Shown here: piece after piece, positions 7,579 to 16,523 of the stretch
Layout of the letters: each line of letters begins with the position of its first letter
Numbering within the stretch: the stretch's first letter is position 1
Assembly: GCF_016862795.1 (NCBI RefSeq)
Contig: NZ_BONQ01000022.1
Coordinates: 1 to 62,125, forward strand
Length of the DNA: 62,125 bases
DNA from: Dactylosporangium siamense
Lineage (GTDB): Bacteria; Actinomycetota; Actinomycetes; Mycobacteriales; Micromonosporaceae
Reading direction: 5' to 3'
The notes under the pieces: model-generated
Told to the model about the DNA's origin: nothing
What the model saw: the letters and a program-made list of their open reading frames with translations, nothing else
The model's database searches: none
Program-made: the position numbers and the translations under genes

Positions 7579-8166
7579 ATGGCTGTGTCCGGTCCGTCTG
7601 TGTCGTCGGCCGCGCCCGCGCTGAAGTCGTGGGAACTCGGCGACGGGCACTCGCACTACGAACTGGTCGCCGCTGACGGGCCGGAAGGACTCACGGTCGA
7701 GGTGACCGGCGCTGACAACGACGGACGGGTCATCGCCAGGGTGCGGGGCCATCTGCCTGCCCTGCACCTGCCCATGCTGGTCCAGTTGCTCCTCACCGCG
7801 GCCGCCGATCCGCACCTGGTGGCCACGCACGTGGTGCGGGTGCCGACACCGCGCAGCGGCGGCGCCGGCCAGGGTGCGGCGGAGACGCCGGATGCCCCGG
7901 TCGTCGCTGGGGTGGGCCGAGCCGCCGGCGGCGTCCGTCACGAGCCGCGTGAGGCCAAGACGCCGCACACTCCTGCCTACACGATGGAGGACCTGCGCCG
8001 GGTCCACCCCAACTCGCACAAGCCGTGGCGGCCGGAGGACGACGCCCGGCTCGCTGAACGTGCCGCGCAGGGCGCGACCGTCAACGAGCTCATGAGCGAG
8101 TTCGGCCGGAATCGCGGGGCCATCGCCGCCCGGCTGAACCGGGTCCTGCCGCCGTCGCGGGGATAG
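7579..8166 (+). CDS. Hypothetical protein with C-terminal Myb-like/HTH segment
   Basis: A 195-residue protein I cannot name. The N-terminal 90 residues are beta-rich with a hydrophobic patch (LPALHLPMLVQLLLTAA). A Gly/Ala/Pro linker follows. Residues about 145-190 (KPWRPEDDARLAERAAQG then VNELMSEFGRNRGAIAARL) resemble a Myb/SANT-like helix-turn-helix in which an acidic first helix is followed by a recognition helix. It may bind DNA or recruit another factor; function is not established. The start is supported by GGAAGGTGG eight bases upstream. It is inserted between uvrD1 and the M23 peptidase compared with M. tuberculosis. Confidence 0.8.
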   Translation: MAVSGPSVSSAAPALKSWELGDGHSHYELVAADGPEGLTVEVTGADNDGRVIARVRGHLPALHLPMLVQLLLTAAADPHLVATHVVRVPTPRSGGAGQGAAETPDAPVVAGVGRAAGGVRHEPREAKTPHTPAYTMEDLRRVHPNSHKPWRPEDDARLAERAAQGATVNELMSEFGRNRGAIAARLNRVLPPSRG

Positions 8167-8173
8167 ATCCCGG

Positions 8174-8854
8174 TCAGTTGTAGATGTCCTCGGTGTGCTT
8201 CTGGATGTCCACGCCGTGCTTGCGCATGAAGGCGAGGGGCTCGACCGGCTTGTCGTTCTCGCGGACCTCGAAGTGCAGGTGGGCGCCGAACGAGTGGCCG
8301 GTGTTGCCGGTGAGGGCGATCCGGTCGCCGGCCTTCACGAGTTGGCCTTCCTTGCACAGGAGCTTGGAGGCGTGGCCGTAGACGGTGACGATGCCGCCGC
8401 CGTGGTCGATCATGACGTTGTAGCCGTAGCCGCCGTTCCAGCGGCAGAGGATGACCTTGCCGGCCGCGACGGCGTTGAAGGGGGTGCCCTGGGGGGCGCC
8501 CAGGTCGACGCCGGGGTGCAGGCGCCCCCAGCGTTCGCCGTAGAAGGACGTCAGGGTGTAGCGCGGCATCGGCAGGATCCACACGTCGGGGGCGGGCATG
8601 TTGACCGTCGACATGGGCGTGGTGCGGGAGCGGCTGGCGCGGTCGTCGGTGCCGCGGACGCTGACGTCGTCGAAGTTGCCGCTGGCCTCGAGGGACAGGT
8701 CGTTGCGTGGCTCCGGCAGGGCGGTGGAGACGCCGAGGGCGACAATGCCGGCGCCGACGACGGCGGTGGTGAACACGGCGGCGTAGCGGGTGCGGGGCGA
8801 CTCGGCCCGGCGGCGGCCGCGGTAGGCGCCGCGCCGCTGCGGTGCTTCGTCCAC
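8174..8854 (-). CDS. Membrane-anchored M23 family metallopeptidase
   Basis: A 226-residue protein with a basic N-terminus, one membrane segment (about residues 25-48) and an extracytoplasmic M23/LytM domain. Zinc ligands are visible in RLHPGVDLGAP (His, Asp) and GAHLHFEVR (HxH). Between them lies the family core GYNVMIDHGGGIVTVYGHASKL. M23 enzymes cut peptidoglycan cross-bridges or regulate amidases; all expected ligands are present, so activity is plausible. The frame is open to 9127, but GTG 8854 is the start because a perfect AGGAGGT (8866-8860) lies 5 bases before it. Positional equivalent of Rv0950c. Confidence 0.92.
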   Translation of the reverse strand: MDEAPQRRGAYRGRRRAESPRTRYAAVFTTAVVGAGIVALGVSTALPEPRNDLSLEASGNFDDVSVRGTDDRASRSRTTPMSTVNMPAPDVWILPMPRYTLTSFYGERWGRLHPGVDLGAPQGTPFNAVAAGKVILCRWNGGYGYNVMIDHGGGIVTVYGHASKLLCKEGQLVKAGDRIALTGNTGHSFGAHLHFEVRENDKPVEPLAFMRKHGVDIQKHTEDIYN

Positions 8855-9162
8855 GCGCCACCTCCTAGGTGCCCCTCGGGGAAACACGACGGTTCGATAT
8901 GAACCGGCTGTCCCGGCAAAGGCGGCAATTCCGATATGACGGAACCGTAAACGCATTGCAAATGCTGAGCCGCAGGTCACCGTAGCCAATGTGGAATGCG
9001 CGCCACAAGCAGCGACAGGCCGGTAGGTGCAATGAGTGCCCGGGGGGTTGGTTGTGCGTAACTGTGGGTGCGCAAGGTCGTTGCGGACGTTCGATGCGGT
9101 ACCTTCGGCCCGAGGTGTGCGCCGCAACGGAGCGGTGCGCCCAAACGGGAAGGACCGTGAGG
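8855..9162. other. Divergent intergenic region without a recognised element
   Basis: These 308 bases separate the M23 peptidase from the B12-binding protein. Apart from the AGGAGGT of the peptidase at its left edge and GGGAAGGA at its right edge I find no convincing gene, hairpin or riboswitch. I looked for a cyclic-di-AMP-type leader on the peptidase side and did not find its conserved core. Confidence 0.6.
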
Positions 9163-9567
9163 ATGAGCGCGCGGACCCGCGTCGTCATCGCCAAGCCCGG
9201 TCTCGACGGGCATGACCGAGGCGTCAAGATCGTGGCCAGGGCGCTCCGGGACGCCGGGATGGAAGTCATCTACACGGGCCTGCACCAGACACCGGAGCAG
9301 ATCGTGGAGACCGCCATCCAGGAGGACGCCGACGCGGTCGGCCTGTCGGTCCTGTCCGGGGCGCACATGACGCTGTTCCGGAAGGTCATCGAGCTGCTCG
9401 CCGAGCGTGGCGCCGATGACATCCTGGTGTTCGGTGGCGGCATCATTCCCGACGACGACCTGCCGGAGCTGGAGCGGCTCGGGGTCAAGAAGATCTTCAC
9501 GCCCGGGGCGACCACGCAGTCGATCGTGGAATGGGCGCAGGCGCACATCGTGGCGGCGCATGCCTGA
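9163..9567 (+). CDS. Stand-alone cobalamin-binding domain (small subunit of an acyl-CoA mutase)
   Basis: A 134-residue Rossmann-like B12-binding protein. It carries the signature DGHDRG with the cobalt-ligating histidine, the later SVLSGAHM and the loop FGGGIIP. Length and sequence fit the small subunit of isobutyryl-CoA-type mutases (about 136 residues) or the detached C-terminal domain of methylmalonyl-CoA mutase. These isomerise branched acyl-CoAs and feed succinyl-CoA to the TCA cycle, which fits the neighbouring sucCD. No large mutase subunit is in the window. ATG 9163 is chosen over the longer open frame because GGGAAGGA precedes it and the domain starts directly ([15 protein letters not shown]). 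Confidence 0.88.
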   Translation: MSARTRVVIAKPGLDGHDRGVKIVARALRDAGMEVIYTGLHQTPEQIVETAIQEDADAVGLSVLSGAHMTLFRKVIELLAERGADDILVFGGGIIPDDDLPELERLGVKKIFTPGATTQSIVEWAQAHIVAAHA

Positions 9568-9571
9568 TCGA

Positions 9572-9595
9572 CGGCTCTATATGTAAAAAGAGCCG
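9572..9595. terminator. Hairpin downstream of the B12-binding gene
   Basis: CGGCTCT (9572-9578) pairs with AGAGCCG (9589-9595), loop of 10. It lies immediately after the B12-binding gene stop. It may act with the stronger hairpin that follows. Confidence 0.5.
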
Positions 9596-9620
9596 AAAAG
9601 AAGGAAACGGGAAAAGGGGG

Positions 9621-9655
9621 AGAGGCCGGACGCACCCCTCACACGTCCGGCCTCT
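9621..9655. terminator. Strong hairpin between the B12-binding gene and sucC
   Basis: AGAGGCCGGACG (9621-9632) and CGTCCGGCCTCT (9644-9655) form a perfect 12-pair stem around an 11-base loop. The rest of the 379-base gap to sucC holds a -10-like box at 9881 and nothing else I can recognise. Confidence 0.75.
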
Positions 9656-9880
9656 CTATCGCACGATGCCCCGCCGCCACCCCTCGACCGACAGGGCATC
9701 GGCCGCCTTTTGGTGCCGGCCCTACCCCTCGGGGTGACCCACGCGGGCGGGCCGACACTGCACTCAACGACGGCCCGTGGACGGGGTTACGCGGCCGGGC
9801 CGGTGTACCTCTAAAGGGGAACCGGCTGTGGAATCCGGCACACCGTGCACCCGCCAAGTCGCAGCCTGTTCAGACCTGGT

Positions 9881-9886
9881 TAGGCT
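9881..9886 (+). promoter_or_regulatory. -10 box of sucCD
   Basis: TAGGCT, the same hexamer seen before eno and mfd. It predicts transcription from about 9893 and a leader of roughly 54 bases before GTG 9947. No clear -35 box at 17 bases. Confidence 0.45.
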
Positions 9887-9946
9887 GCGAGCGTTGAGCC
9901 GTCCTCGCGATGGGGCAGGCGGCACGGTTGACGGAACGGGACCACT

Positions 9947-11122
9947 GTGGACCTGTACGAGTACCAGGGGCGCGCCCTCTTCGCCAAGCACGGGTTGCCT
10001 GTGCTGGGCGGCGGCGTCGCCGAGACCCCTGAAGAGGCCCGTGCGATCGCCGAGGAACTCGGCGGCCGGGTTGTCATCAAAGCCCAGGTGAAGGTTGGTG
10101 GCCGTGGCAAGGCCGGCGGCGTGAAGCTCGCCGAGGGTGCCGACGAGGCCACCAGTCACGCGACCAACATCCTCGGCATGGACATCAAGGGCCACACGGT
10201 CCACAAGGTCATGGTCACGACCACGGCCGACATCGCCGAGGAGTACTACTTCTCGTACCTGCTGGACCGGGCGAACCGCACGTTCCTGTGCATCGCCAGC
10301 GTCGCCGGCGGCATGGAGATCGAGACCGTCGCGCACGACGCGCCGGAGAAGGTCGCCAAGGTCGCGATCGACGCGGCCAAGGGTGTCGACGAGGCCCTGG
10401 CCCGCGCGATCGTCGAGCAGGCGCAGTTCCCCGCCGACGTCGCCGACCAGGTCGTGTCGATCGCGGTCAAGCTGTGGCAGGCGTTCATCGCCGAGGACGC
10501 CACGCTGGTCGAGGTCAACCCCCTGGCGAAGACGACCGACGGCACGGTCCTCTGCCTGGACGCGAAGGTGACCCTCGACGAGAACGCCGGCTTCCGCCAC
10601 GCGGATCACGAGGAGCTCGAGGACAAGGCCGCCGCCGACCCGCTCGAGCAGGCGGCGAAGGCCAAGAACCTCAACTACGTGAAGCTCGACGGCAACGTCG
10701 GCATCATCGGCAACGGCGCGGGTCTGGTCATGTCGACGCTCGACGTGGTGGCATACGCGGGCGAGGGCCTCGGCAGCAAGCCGGCCAACTTCCTGGACAT
10801 CGGCGGTGGCGCCAGCGCCCAGGTCATGGCCAACGGGCTGGAGATCGTGCTCGGCGACCCGGACGTGAAGAGCGTGTTCGTCAACGTCTTCGGCGGCATC
10901 ACCGCCTGCGACGCCGTCGCCAACGGCATCGTGCAGGCGCTGCAGCTGCTCAAGGACCGTGGCGAGGCGGTCGCCAAGCCGCTCGTGGTCCGCCTCGACG
11001 GCAACAACGCCGAAGAGGGTCGCCGGATTCTCGACGACGCCGCCAACCCGCTGATCGAGCGGGTCGACACGATGGACGGTGCGGCCCGCCGCGCCGCCGA
11101 GCTCGCAGCGAGTGGGGTGTAA
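9947..11122 (+). CDS. sucC: Succinate-CoA ligase, ADP-forming, beta subunit
   Basis: A 391-residue TCA-cycle enzyme subunit that binds nucleotide and succinate. The ATP-grasp domain opens [16 protein letters not shown], with [17 protein letters not shown] as the glycine-rich nucleotide loop and [11 protein letters not shown] for Mg/ATP binding. The C-terminal ligase domain has [10 protein letters not shown] and [11 protein letters not shown] 9947 gives the standard N-terminus. It is followed after 5 bases by sucD, and together they form the alpha2beta2 enzyme converting succinyl-CoA to succinate with ATP formation. Confidence 0.97.
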   Translation: MDLYEYQGRALFAKHGLPVLGGGVAETPEEARAIAEELGGRVVIKAQVKVGGRGKAGGVKLAEGADEATSHATNILGMDIKGHTVHKVMVTTTADIAEEYYFSYLLDRANRTFLCIASVAGGMEIETVAHDAPEKVAKVAIDAAKGVDEALARAIVEQAQFPADVADQVVSIAVKLWQAFIAEDATLVEVNPLAKTTDGTVLCLDAKVTLDENAGFRHADHEELEDKAAADPLEQAAKAKNLNYVKLDGNVGIIGNGAGLVMSTLDVVAYAGEGLGSKPANFLDIGGGASAQVMANGLEIVLGDPDVKSVFVNVFGGITACDAVANGIVQALQLLKDRGEAVAKPLVVRLDGNNAEEGRRILDDAANPLIERVDTMDGAARRAAELAASGV

Positions 11123-11127
11123 CGACC

Positions 11128-12015
11128 ATGGCGGTATGGCTGACCGAGTCCAGCAAGGTCATCGTCCAGGGCATGACCGGTGCCGAGGGCTCCAAGCACA
11201 CCCGGCGGATGCTCGCCGCGGGCACCAACGTGGTCGGCGGCGTCAACCCGCGCAAGGCCGGCACGCAGGTCGACTTCGACGGCACGAAGCTGCCGGTGTT
11301 CGCCAGCGTGGCCGAGGCGATCGAGCAGACGGGCGCCGACACCAGCGTCATCTTCGTCCCGCCGGCGGGCACCAGGTCCGCGACGCTCGAGGCGATCGAC
11401 GCGCAGATCCCGCTCGCGGTGGTCATCACCGAGGGCGTGCCGGTGCACGACACGGCCAACTTCTGGGCGCACCTGCAGTCGGCCGGCAGCAAGACCCGGG
11501 TCATCGGGCCCAACTGCCCCGGCATCGCCAGCCCCGGCAAGTCCAACGCGGGCATCATCCCGGCCGACATCACCGGCCCGGGCAAGATCGGCCTGGTCAG
11601 CAAGTCGGGGACGCTCACGTACCAGATGATGTACGAGCTGCGTGACATCGGCTTCTCCACCTGCATCGGCATCGGTGGGGACCCGGTCATCGGCACCACG
11701 CACATCGACGCGCTCGCCGCGTTCGAGGCCGACCCGGAGACCGCCGCGATCGTCATGATCGGCGAGATCGGCGGCGACGCCGAGGAGCGTGCGGCCGACT
11801 TCATCAGGGCCAACGTGCGCAAGCCGGTCGTCGGCTACATCGCCGGCTTCACCGCGCCGCCCGGCAAGACCATGGGGCACGCCGGTGCGATCATCTCCGG
11901 CTCGGCGGGCACCGCCGACGCGAAGAAGCTCGCGCTGGAGGCCGCCGGCGTCCGCGTCGGCAAGACCCCCACCGAGACCGCCAACCTGATGCGCGATCTC
12001 GTCAAAGCACTGTAA
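11128..12015 (+). CDS. sucD: Succinate-CoA ligase alpha subunit
   Basis: A 295-residue CoA-binding and phospho-histidine subunit. It begins [18 protein letters not shown], has the CoA-binding GGVNPRKAG, the central GPNCPGI and KSGTLTYQ motifs, and the active-site loop GHAGAIISG with His251 as the phosphorylated residue. ATG 11128 lies five bases after the sucC stop, so the subunits are co-transcribed. A textbook terminator follows at 12025. Confidence 0.97.
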   Translation: MAVWLTESSKVIVQGMTGAEGSKHTRRMLAAGTNVVGGVNPRKAGTQVDFDGTKLPVFASVAEAIEQTGADTSVIFVPPAGTRSATLEAIDAQIPLAVVITEGVPVHDTANFWAHLQSAGSKTRVIGPNCPGIASPGKSNAGIIPADITGPGKIGLVSKSGTLTYQMMYELRDIGFSTCIGIGGDPVIGTTHIDALAAFEADPETAAIVMIGEIGGDAEERAADFIRANVRKPVVGYIAGFTAPPGKTMGHAGAIISGSAGTADAKKLALEAAGVRVGKTPTETANLMRDLVKAL

Positions 12016-12024
12016 AGAGATTTG

Positions 12025-12060
12025 GGACGGCCGGGGTGAGTGACCGGCCGTCCTCTCTTT
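12025..12060 (+). terminator. Rho-independent terminator after sucD
   Basis: GGACGGCCGG (12025-12034) and CCGGCCGTCC (12044-12053) form a 10-pair stem with a 9-base loop, followed by TCTCTTT. It lies 9 bases after the sucD stop. Confidence 0.88.
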
Positions 12061-12075
12061 GACAGAGTAAGAGCG

Positions 12076-13377
12076 ATGCCGACCACCCCAGAGGAACCAG
12101 ACGACGGGGCCCCGACCCGGCTGGCCGATCGGGAGACCGTCCGCCTGCCGATCCAGCGGCGCTCCACCCGGGGCCGACCCCCGGGCCGGCGCCCTGCCCG
12201 GCGCGCCCCGCTGATCCTCGCCGCCACCGTCACCACGCTGTGGGCCGCCCTCGTCACGCTCGTGCCGGCCCTCGTCGTGGTCTGGCTGCTGCACGCCATG
12301 GACAGCTCCGGCGCTCCCCTCTGGCAGATCCTGCGCGTCGGCGCGGCCGGTTGGTTGCTCGCGCACTGGGTCCCGCTGTACACCGGGATCGGTCCGGTGT
12401 CGCTCGCCCCGCTCGCGCTGACCGCCGTCGCCGCCTGGCGCGTCTACCGGGCCGGGGTGCACACCGCCCGCGCCGTCGGCGCCCGGGCCCGCCCCGCCGG
12501 AGGTGCCTGGACACCGTGGCCCGCGGCGCGCGCCGGTGGGTGCATCGCCGTCGTGTACGGGCTGCTGGGCGCCATCACCGCGCTGGTCGCCGGGCACCGG
12601 GGCATCGAGGTCTCCGTCATCGGGGCGGGCCTCACCTTCGCCGGGTTCGGCCTGGTGGCGGGGGGACTCGGCGCGTTCGTCGAGGCCCGCGGCGTGGCCC
12701 GGCTCGCCGGGCGGCTGCCCGCGGTGGTGCGCGACGCGACCCGCACGGGCGCGATGGCCGCGTTGCTCATCCTCGGTGCCGGCGCCGCCGTCGCCGGGAT
12801 GGCGATCGCGGTCAGCGGCGGCGACGCCGGTCAGATCATCGACGACTATCACACCGGCGTGGCGGGGCAGGTCGGCCTCGTCGTGCTGTGCGGCTTCTAC
12901 ATCCCCGACGTCGCCACGTGGAGCGCCAGCTACCTGGTCGGGCCGGGGTTCGACGTCGGCGCGGAGACGACGATCAGCGCGGCCGAGGTGTCGATGGGCC
13001 GGCTGCCCGCGGTGCCGCTGCTGGCCGGGCTGCCGTCGACGCCGGCGACCGGCTGGGCGCCCTTGTTGCTCGGGCTGCCCCTGGCGGCGGCGCTGGTCGC
13101 GGGCTGGCTGCTGGCCCGCCGGTCGCTGCGCAACGACCCGGCGCGGGGCTGGGTGCCGTTGCTCGGCGCGGCCGCGCTGGCCGGGCCGGTCGCGGGGCTG
13201 CTGCTGGGGCTCGTGTCGGTCGCGGCGAGCGGCTCGGTCGGCGCCGGCGGCCTGGAGCAGGTCGGTCCGCATCCGGGCGCGGTCGGGTTCGTGGCGATGC
13301 TGATGGTGACGATCGGCACGGTCCTGGCGACGGCCGCCACGAAGATCGCGCTGCGGGTCCGGCAGGCGACGCCCTGA
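12076..13377 (+). CDS. perM: Multi-pass membrane protein of the DUF6350/PerM family
   Basis: A 433-residue integral membrane protein with a 45-residue basic cytoplasmic N-terminus and about nine hydrophobic segments (for example LILAATVTTLWAALVTLV and later GAVGFVAMLMVTIGTVL). It matches the actinobacterial family that includes M. tuberculosis Rv0955 (PerM), linked to stability of the divisome. The order sucC-sucD-perM-purN-purH is the same here, which supports the assignment. The frame is open from 12040, but that GTG lies within the sucD terminator; ATG 12076 is preferred. No strong ribosome-binding site is visible. Confidence 0.85.
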   Translation: MPTTPEEPDDGAPTRLADRETVRLPIQRRSTRGRPPGRRPARRAPLILAATVTTLWAALVTLVPALVVVWLLHAMDSSGAPLWQILRVGAAGWLLAHWVPLYTGIGPVSLAPLALTAVAAWRVYRAGVHTARAVGARARPAGGAWTPWPAARAGGCIAVVYGLLGAITALVAGHRGIEVSVIGAGLTFAGFGLVAGGLGAFVEARGVARLAGRLPAVVRDATRTGAMAALLILGAGAAVAGMAIAVSGGDAGQIIDDYHTGVAGQVGLVVLCGFYIPDVATWSASYLVGPGFDVGAETTISAAEVSMGRLPAVPLLAGLPSTPATGWAPLLLGLPLAAALVAGWLLARRSLRNDPARGWVPLLGAAALAGPVAGLLLGLVSVAASGSVGAGGLEQVGPHPGAVGFVAMLMVTIGTVLATAATKIALRVRQATP

Positions 13378-13504
13378 CGTGACCGTGCACCTCGCGATGC
13401 TGCCCGGCGCCGACGTCGTTGCCCGTTGTCACGCGGCAGCGGGTGGGCGGATGGCTGGTCACCTTCGCGTCAGCGCTGTCAGAGCGCCTTGCGGTGGGGG
13501 TACC

Positions 13505-13552
13505 AAATGAAAAAACGCAAAAGGCCCGGCCGCTGCGAACAGCGAACCGGGC
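13505..13552 (-). terminator. Terminator of the DUF4190 gene
   Basis: On the minus strand GCCCGG (13552-13547) pairs with CCGGGC (13529-13524), with an inner CGCT/AGCG stem, followed by CTTTTGCGTTTTTT. It lies 26 bases after the stop of the DUF4190 gene. Confidence 0.85.
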
Positions 13553-13577
13553 GATTGCGTGGTGCTCAGCGCGGGGT

Positions 13578-14156
13578 CTAGTAAACGGTGAACCAACCGC
13601 TGGCCATGCCGGCGGCGTAGAGGACCCAGAAGCTGATCTCGATGATGACGCCGACGGCGCCGGTGATGATGCCCGCGAGCGCCATGCCGCCGTTGTTGGC
13701 GAGGCCCTGCTTGACCTTCTGCTGGCCGAGGTAGCCGAGCACGATCGCCGCGGCACCGAGCAGGACGCCGATGTAGCAGCAGGCGAGCGGGATCGACACG
13801 ATGCCGAGGATCATCGAGACGAGGCCGAGCGTGTTCTGCTGCTGCGGCTGGCCGTAGCCGGGCTGCTGGTAGCCGCCGCCGGGGTACGCGCCACCGGAGG
13901 TCGGGTATCCGCCGCCGGAGGTCGGGTACGGCTGGCCGGACACCGGCGGCTGCTGCGCGTAGGGGTCCTGGTAGGCGGGCTGCTGCGGCTGCGCGTACGG
14001 GTCCTGGTACGCCGGCTGCTGAGGCTGGGCGTAGGGGTCCGGCTGCTGCGGCTGCCCGTACTGGGGCTGCTGGCCGTACTGCGGCTGCTGACCGTAGGGG
14101 TCCTGGTACGGCTGCTGCTGCCCGTACGGATCCTGGCCCTGTGGTGGGTAGCCCAT
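13578..14156 (-). CDS. DUF4190 membrane protein with Pro/Gln/Tyr-rich N-terminus
   Basis: A 192-residue protein. Residues 1-105 are a disordered, cytoplasmic or surface tail rich in Pro, Gln, Tyr and Gly. Residues about 108-185 hold the DUF4190 unit: LGLVSMILGIVSIPLACCYI, a second hydrophobic stretch containing AIVLGYLGQQKVKQG, and a last segment (GAVGVIIEISFWVLYAAG). Function is unknown; such proteins often accompany division or envelope genes. In M. tuberculosis a Pro-rich membrane protein (Rv0954) lies in the same sucD-purN interval, though I cannot say whether it is related. AGGAG about 8 bases upstream supports ATG 14156. Confidence 0.88.
   Translation of the reverse strand: MGYPPQGQDPYGQQQPYQDPYGQQPQYGQQPQYGQPQQPDPYAQPQQPAYQDPYAQPQQPAYQDPYAQQPPVSGQPYPTSGGGYPTSGGAYPGGGYQQPGYGQPQQQNTLGLVSMILGIVSIPLACCYIGVLLGAAAIVLGYLGQQKVKQGLANNGGMALAGIITGAVGVIIEISFWVLYAAGMASGWFTVY
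13957..14040. repeat. 36-bp coding repeats in the DUF4190 gene
   Basis: Two full 36-base units (13957-13992, 13993-14028) and a partial third (14029-14040) encode PYAQPQQPAYQD-like peptides. They account for most of the periodicity in the tail. Confidence 0.85.
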
Positions 14157-14355
14157 TGCGGTGGCTCCTAAGGCTGGGGACTGCTTATCGAGACGCGTTT
14201 CGCATCAGGGTAGTCCCGAGGGGGATACGGAACTTTGGCAGCGTACTGGTCAGGATCGAATCTTCGCAGTGCCGGAACGGTGGAACATCGACAGCACGCC
14301 TGATTTGCCACTATATGTCGCCCGGCCCGGCGCTGAGCAGGGCTGACCCGGTCGG

Positions 14356-14361
14356 TAGAGT
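14356..14361 (+). promoter_or_regulatory. -10 box of purN, leaderless arrangement
   Basis: TAGAGT ends 6 bases before the purN GTG at 14368. No ribosome-binding site lies between, so the transcript probably starts at or next to the GTG. Confidence 0.6.
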
Positions 14362-14367
14362 TTCACG

Positions 14368-14979
14368 GTGACCGTTCGGCTTGTCGTGCTCGTGTCCGGT
14401 TCCGGTTCCAATCTGCAGGCGCTGCTCGATGCCACCGCCGACCCTTCCTATGGTGCGTCGGTCGTCGCCGTCGGCTCCGATCGGCCCGACATCGAAGGGC
14501 TCACCAGGGCGGCCAAGCATGATGTGCCGACCTTCGTGGCGGCCGTCCGTGATTTCGCGGCCCGGGACGACTGGGATGCTTTTCTGACGGCGTCCTGCGA
14601 GCGGTTCGCGCCCGACCTCATCGTCTCGGCCGGCTTCATGAAACTCGTCGGTCCGCGGTTCCTCGCCTCGTTCGAGGGCCGTTATGTGAATACGCACAAC
14701 GCGCTGCTCCCGGCGTTTCCGGGCATGCACGGGCCGCGGGACGCCCTCACCTACGGGGTGAAACTCGCCGGCGCCACGCTGCACTTCGTCGACAGCGGCG
14801 TCGACACCGGGGCGATCATCGCGCAGGTCGCGGTGCCCGTCCTCGACGACGACACCGAGGACACGCTCCTCGAACGGATCAAGGTGGCCGAGCGCCGCCA
14901 GCTGGTCGACACCGTCGGCCGGATGGCCCGCGAAGGCTGGACCGTCAACGAACGAAAGGTCAGGTTGGGTCGTGGCTAA
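14368..14979 (+). CDS. purN: Phosphoribosylglycinamide formyltransferase 1
   Basis: A 203-residue folate-dependent enzyme converting GAR to formyl-GAR in purine synthesis. It has the phosphate-binding [28 protein letters not shown], the catalytic [12 protein letters not shown] (Asn108, His110) and [13 protein letters not shown] with Asp146 as the general-acid partner. Two positions differ from the common text: the proline after NTH is Asn, and GPII reads GAII. The catalytic Asn-His-Asp set is intact. Its end overlaps the purH start by 8 bases, and its GTG start follows a -10 box directly. Confidence 0.96.
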   Translation: MTVRLVVLVSGSGSNLQALLDATADPSYGASVVAVGSDRPDIEGLTRAAKHDVPTFVAAVRDFAARDDWDAFLTASCERFAPDLIVSAGFMKLVGPRFLASFEGRYVNTHNALLPAFPGMHGPRDALTYGVKLAGATLHFVDSGVDTGAIIAQVAVPVLDDDTEDTLLERIKVAERRQLVDTVGRMAREGWTVNERKVRLGRG

Positions 14980-16504
14980 CCGCCGTCCCATCAGGCGCGC
15001 GCTCATCAGCGTCTACGACAAGACCGGGCTGGAGGAGCTCGCGCGCGCCCTCGCCGGCGCCGGCGTCGAGCTCGTCTCCACCGGCTCGACAGCGGCCCGC
15101 ATCGAGGCGGCCGGCCTGCCGGTCACCAAGGTCGAGCAGCTCACCGGGTTCCCCGAGACGCTCGACGGCAGGGTCAAGACCCTCCACCCCCGGGTCCACG
15201 CCGGGCTGCTCGCGGACCTGCGGCTCGAGACGCACGCCGCGCAGCTGTCCGAGCTGTCGATCGAGCCGTTCGAGCTGCTCGTGTCCAACCTGTACCCGTT
15301 CACCGACACGGTCGCGTCGGGTGCGTCCGACGACGAGTGCGTGGAGCAGATCGACATCGGCGGGCCGGCGATGGTGCGGGCCGCGGCGAAGAACTTTCCC
15401 TCTGTCGCTGTGGTGACGTCGCCGGCGTCCTATGCGGCCGTTGTGTCCGCTTTGTCCAGTGGTGGCTTTACTCTGGATGAGCGCCGCGCGCTTGCTGGCG
15501 TCGCTTTTGCGCACATCGCCGAGTATGACGTCGCTGTTGCTGCGTGGTTTGCTCGCGATACTTCGGACTTCTCGGGTACGGCACTGCGCCGCTCCGCCAC
15601 GCTGCGGTACGGGGAGAACCCGCACCAGGCGGCCGCGCTGTACGTCGACCCGGCCGCCGCCCCCGGCCTCGCCCAGGCGGAGCAGCTCGGCGGCAAGGAG
15701 ATGTCCTACAACAACTACGTCGACGCCGACGCCGCCTGGCGCGCCGCGCACGACTTCACCGAGCCCTGCGTCGCGATCATCAAGCACGCCAACCCGTGCG
15801 GCATCGCGATCGGCTCCGACGTGGCCGACGCGCACCGCAAGGCGCACGCGTGCGACCCGGTCAGCGCGTTCGGTGGGGTGATCGCCGTCAACGCCCCCGT
15901 CACCGTCGACCTGGCGAAGCAGATCAGCGAGATCTTCACCGAGGTCGTGGTGGCTCCCGCGTACGAGGAGGGCGCGGTCGCCGTCCTCACCGCCAAGAAG
16001 AACCTGCGGGTGCTGCAGGCCCCGGCGTGGACCCCGGCCGCGGTCGAGTCCCGGCAGGTCTCCGGTGGCGTCCTGGTCCAGGCCGCCGACCGGGTCGACG
16101 CGCCCGGCGACGACCCCGCGAACTGGAAGCTCGTCACGGGTTCGGAGGCGTCGCCCGAGGTCAAGCGGGACCTCGAGTTCGCCTGGCGGGCCGTGCGCGC
16201 GGTCAAGTCCAACGCGATCCTGCTCGCCTCCGGCGGCGCGACCGTCGGCGTCGGCATGGGCCAGGTCAACCGGGTCGACTCCGTGCGCCTCGCGGTCTCC
16301 CGCGCCGGCGACCGGGCCGCCGGCTCCGTGGCCGCCTCCGACGCGTTCTTCCCCTTCGCCGACGGCCCGCAGGGGCTGATCGAGGCCGGCGTCACCGCCA
16401 TCGTGCAGCCGGGCGGCTCGATCCGTGACGAGGAGGTCATCGAGGCAGCCCGCGCCGCCGGGGTGACGATGTACCTCACCGGCACGCGGCACTTCTACCA
16501 CTAG
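14972..16504 (+). CDS. purH: Bifunctional AICAR transformylase / IMP cyclohydrolase
   Basis: A 510-residue enzyme for the last two steps of IMP synthesis. The N-terminal MGS-like cyclohydrolase domain covers about residues 1-200 ([31 protein letters not shown]). The C-terminal transformylase domain has LRYGENPHQ and KHANPCGIA with Lys271/His272 as the catalytic pair, and ends GTRHFYH. GTG 14972 overlaps purN, so translation is coupled. Order and overlap match the actinobacterial purNH operon. Confidence 0.97.
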   Translation: MANRRPIRRALISVYDKTGLEELARALAGAGVELVSTGSTAARIEAAGLPVTKVEQLTGFPETLDGRVKTLHPRVHAGLLADLRLETHAAQLSELSIEPFELLVSNLYPFTDTVASGASDDECVEQIDIGGPAMVRAAAKNFPSVAVVTSPASYAAVVSALSSGGFTLDERRALAGVAFAHIAEYDVAVAAWFARDTSDFSGTALRRSATLRYGENPHQAAALYVDPAAAPGLAQAEQLGGKEMSYNNYVDADAAWRAAHDFTEPCVAIIKHANPCGIAIGSDVADAHRKAHACDPVSAFGGVIAVNAPVTVDLAKQISEIFTEVVVAPAYEEGAVAVLTAKKNLRVLQAPAWTPAAVESRQVSGGVLVQAADRVDAPGDDPANWKLVTGSEASPEVKRDLEFAWRAVRAVKSNAILLASGGATVGVGMGQVNRVDSVRLAVSRAGDRAAGSVAASDAFFPFADGPQGLIEAGVTAIVQPGGSIRDEEVIEAARAAGVTMYLTGTRHFYH

Positions 16505-16523
16505 CTCGCTGCGACGGGGCCCT

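Noticed and set aside
8855-9162. Cyclic-di-AMP riboswitch before the M23 peptidase
   Set aside because: The conserved core of that class is not visible; no convincing multi-stem structure was found by eye.
10675-13272. Long minus-strand frame (865 codons) opposite sucCD and perM
   Set aside because: Composition is Arg/Gly/Ala/Asp-rich shadow text; the plus strand carries clear conserved enzymes.
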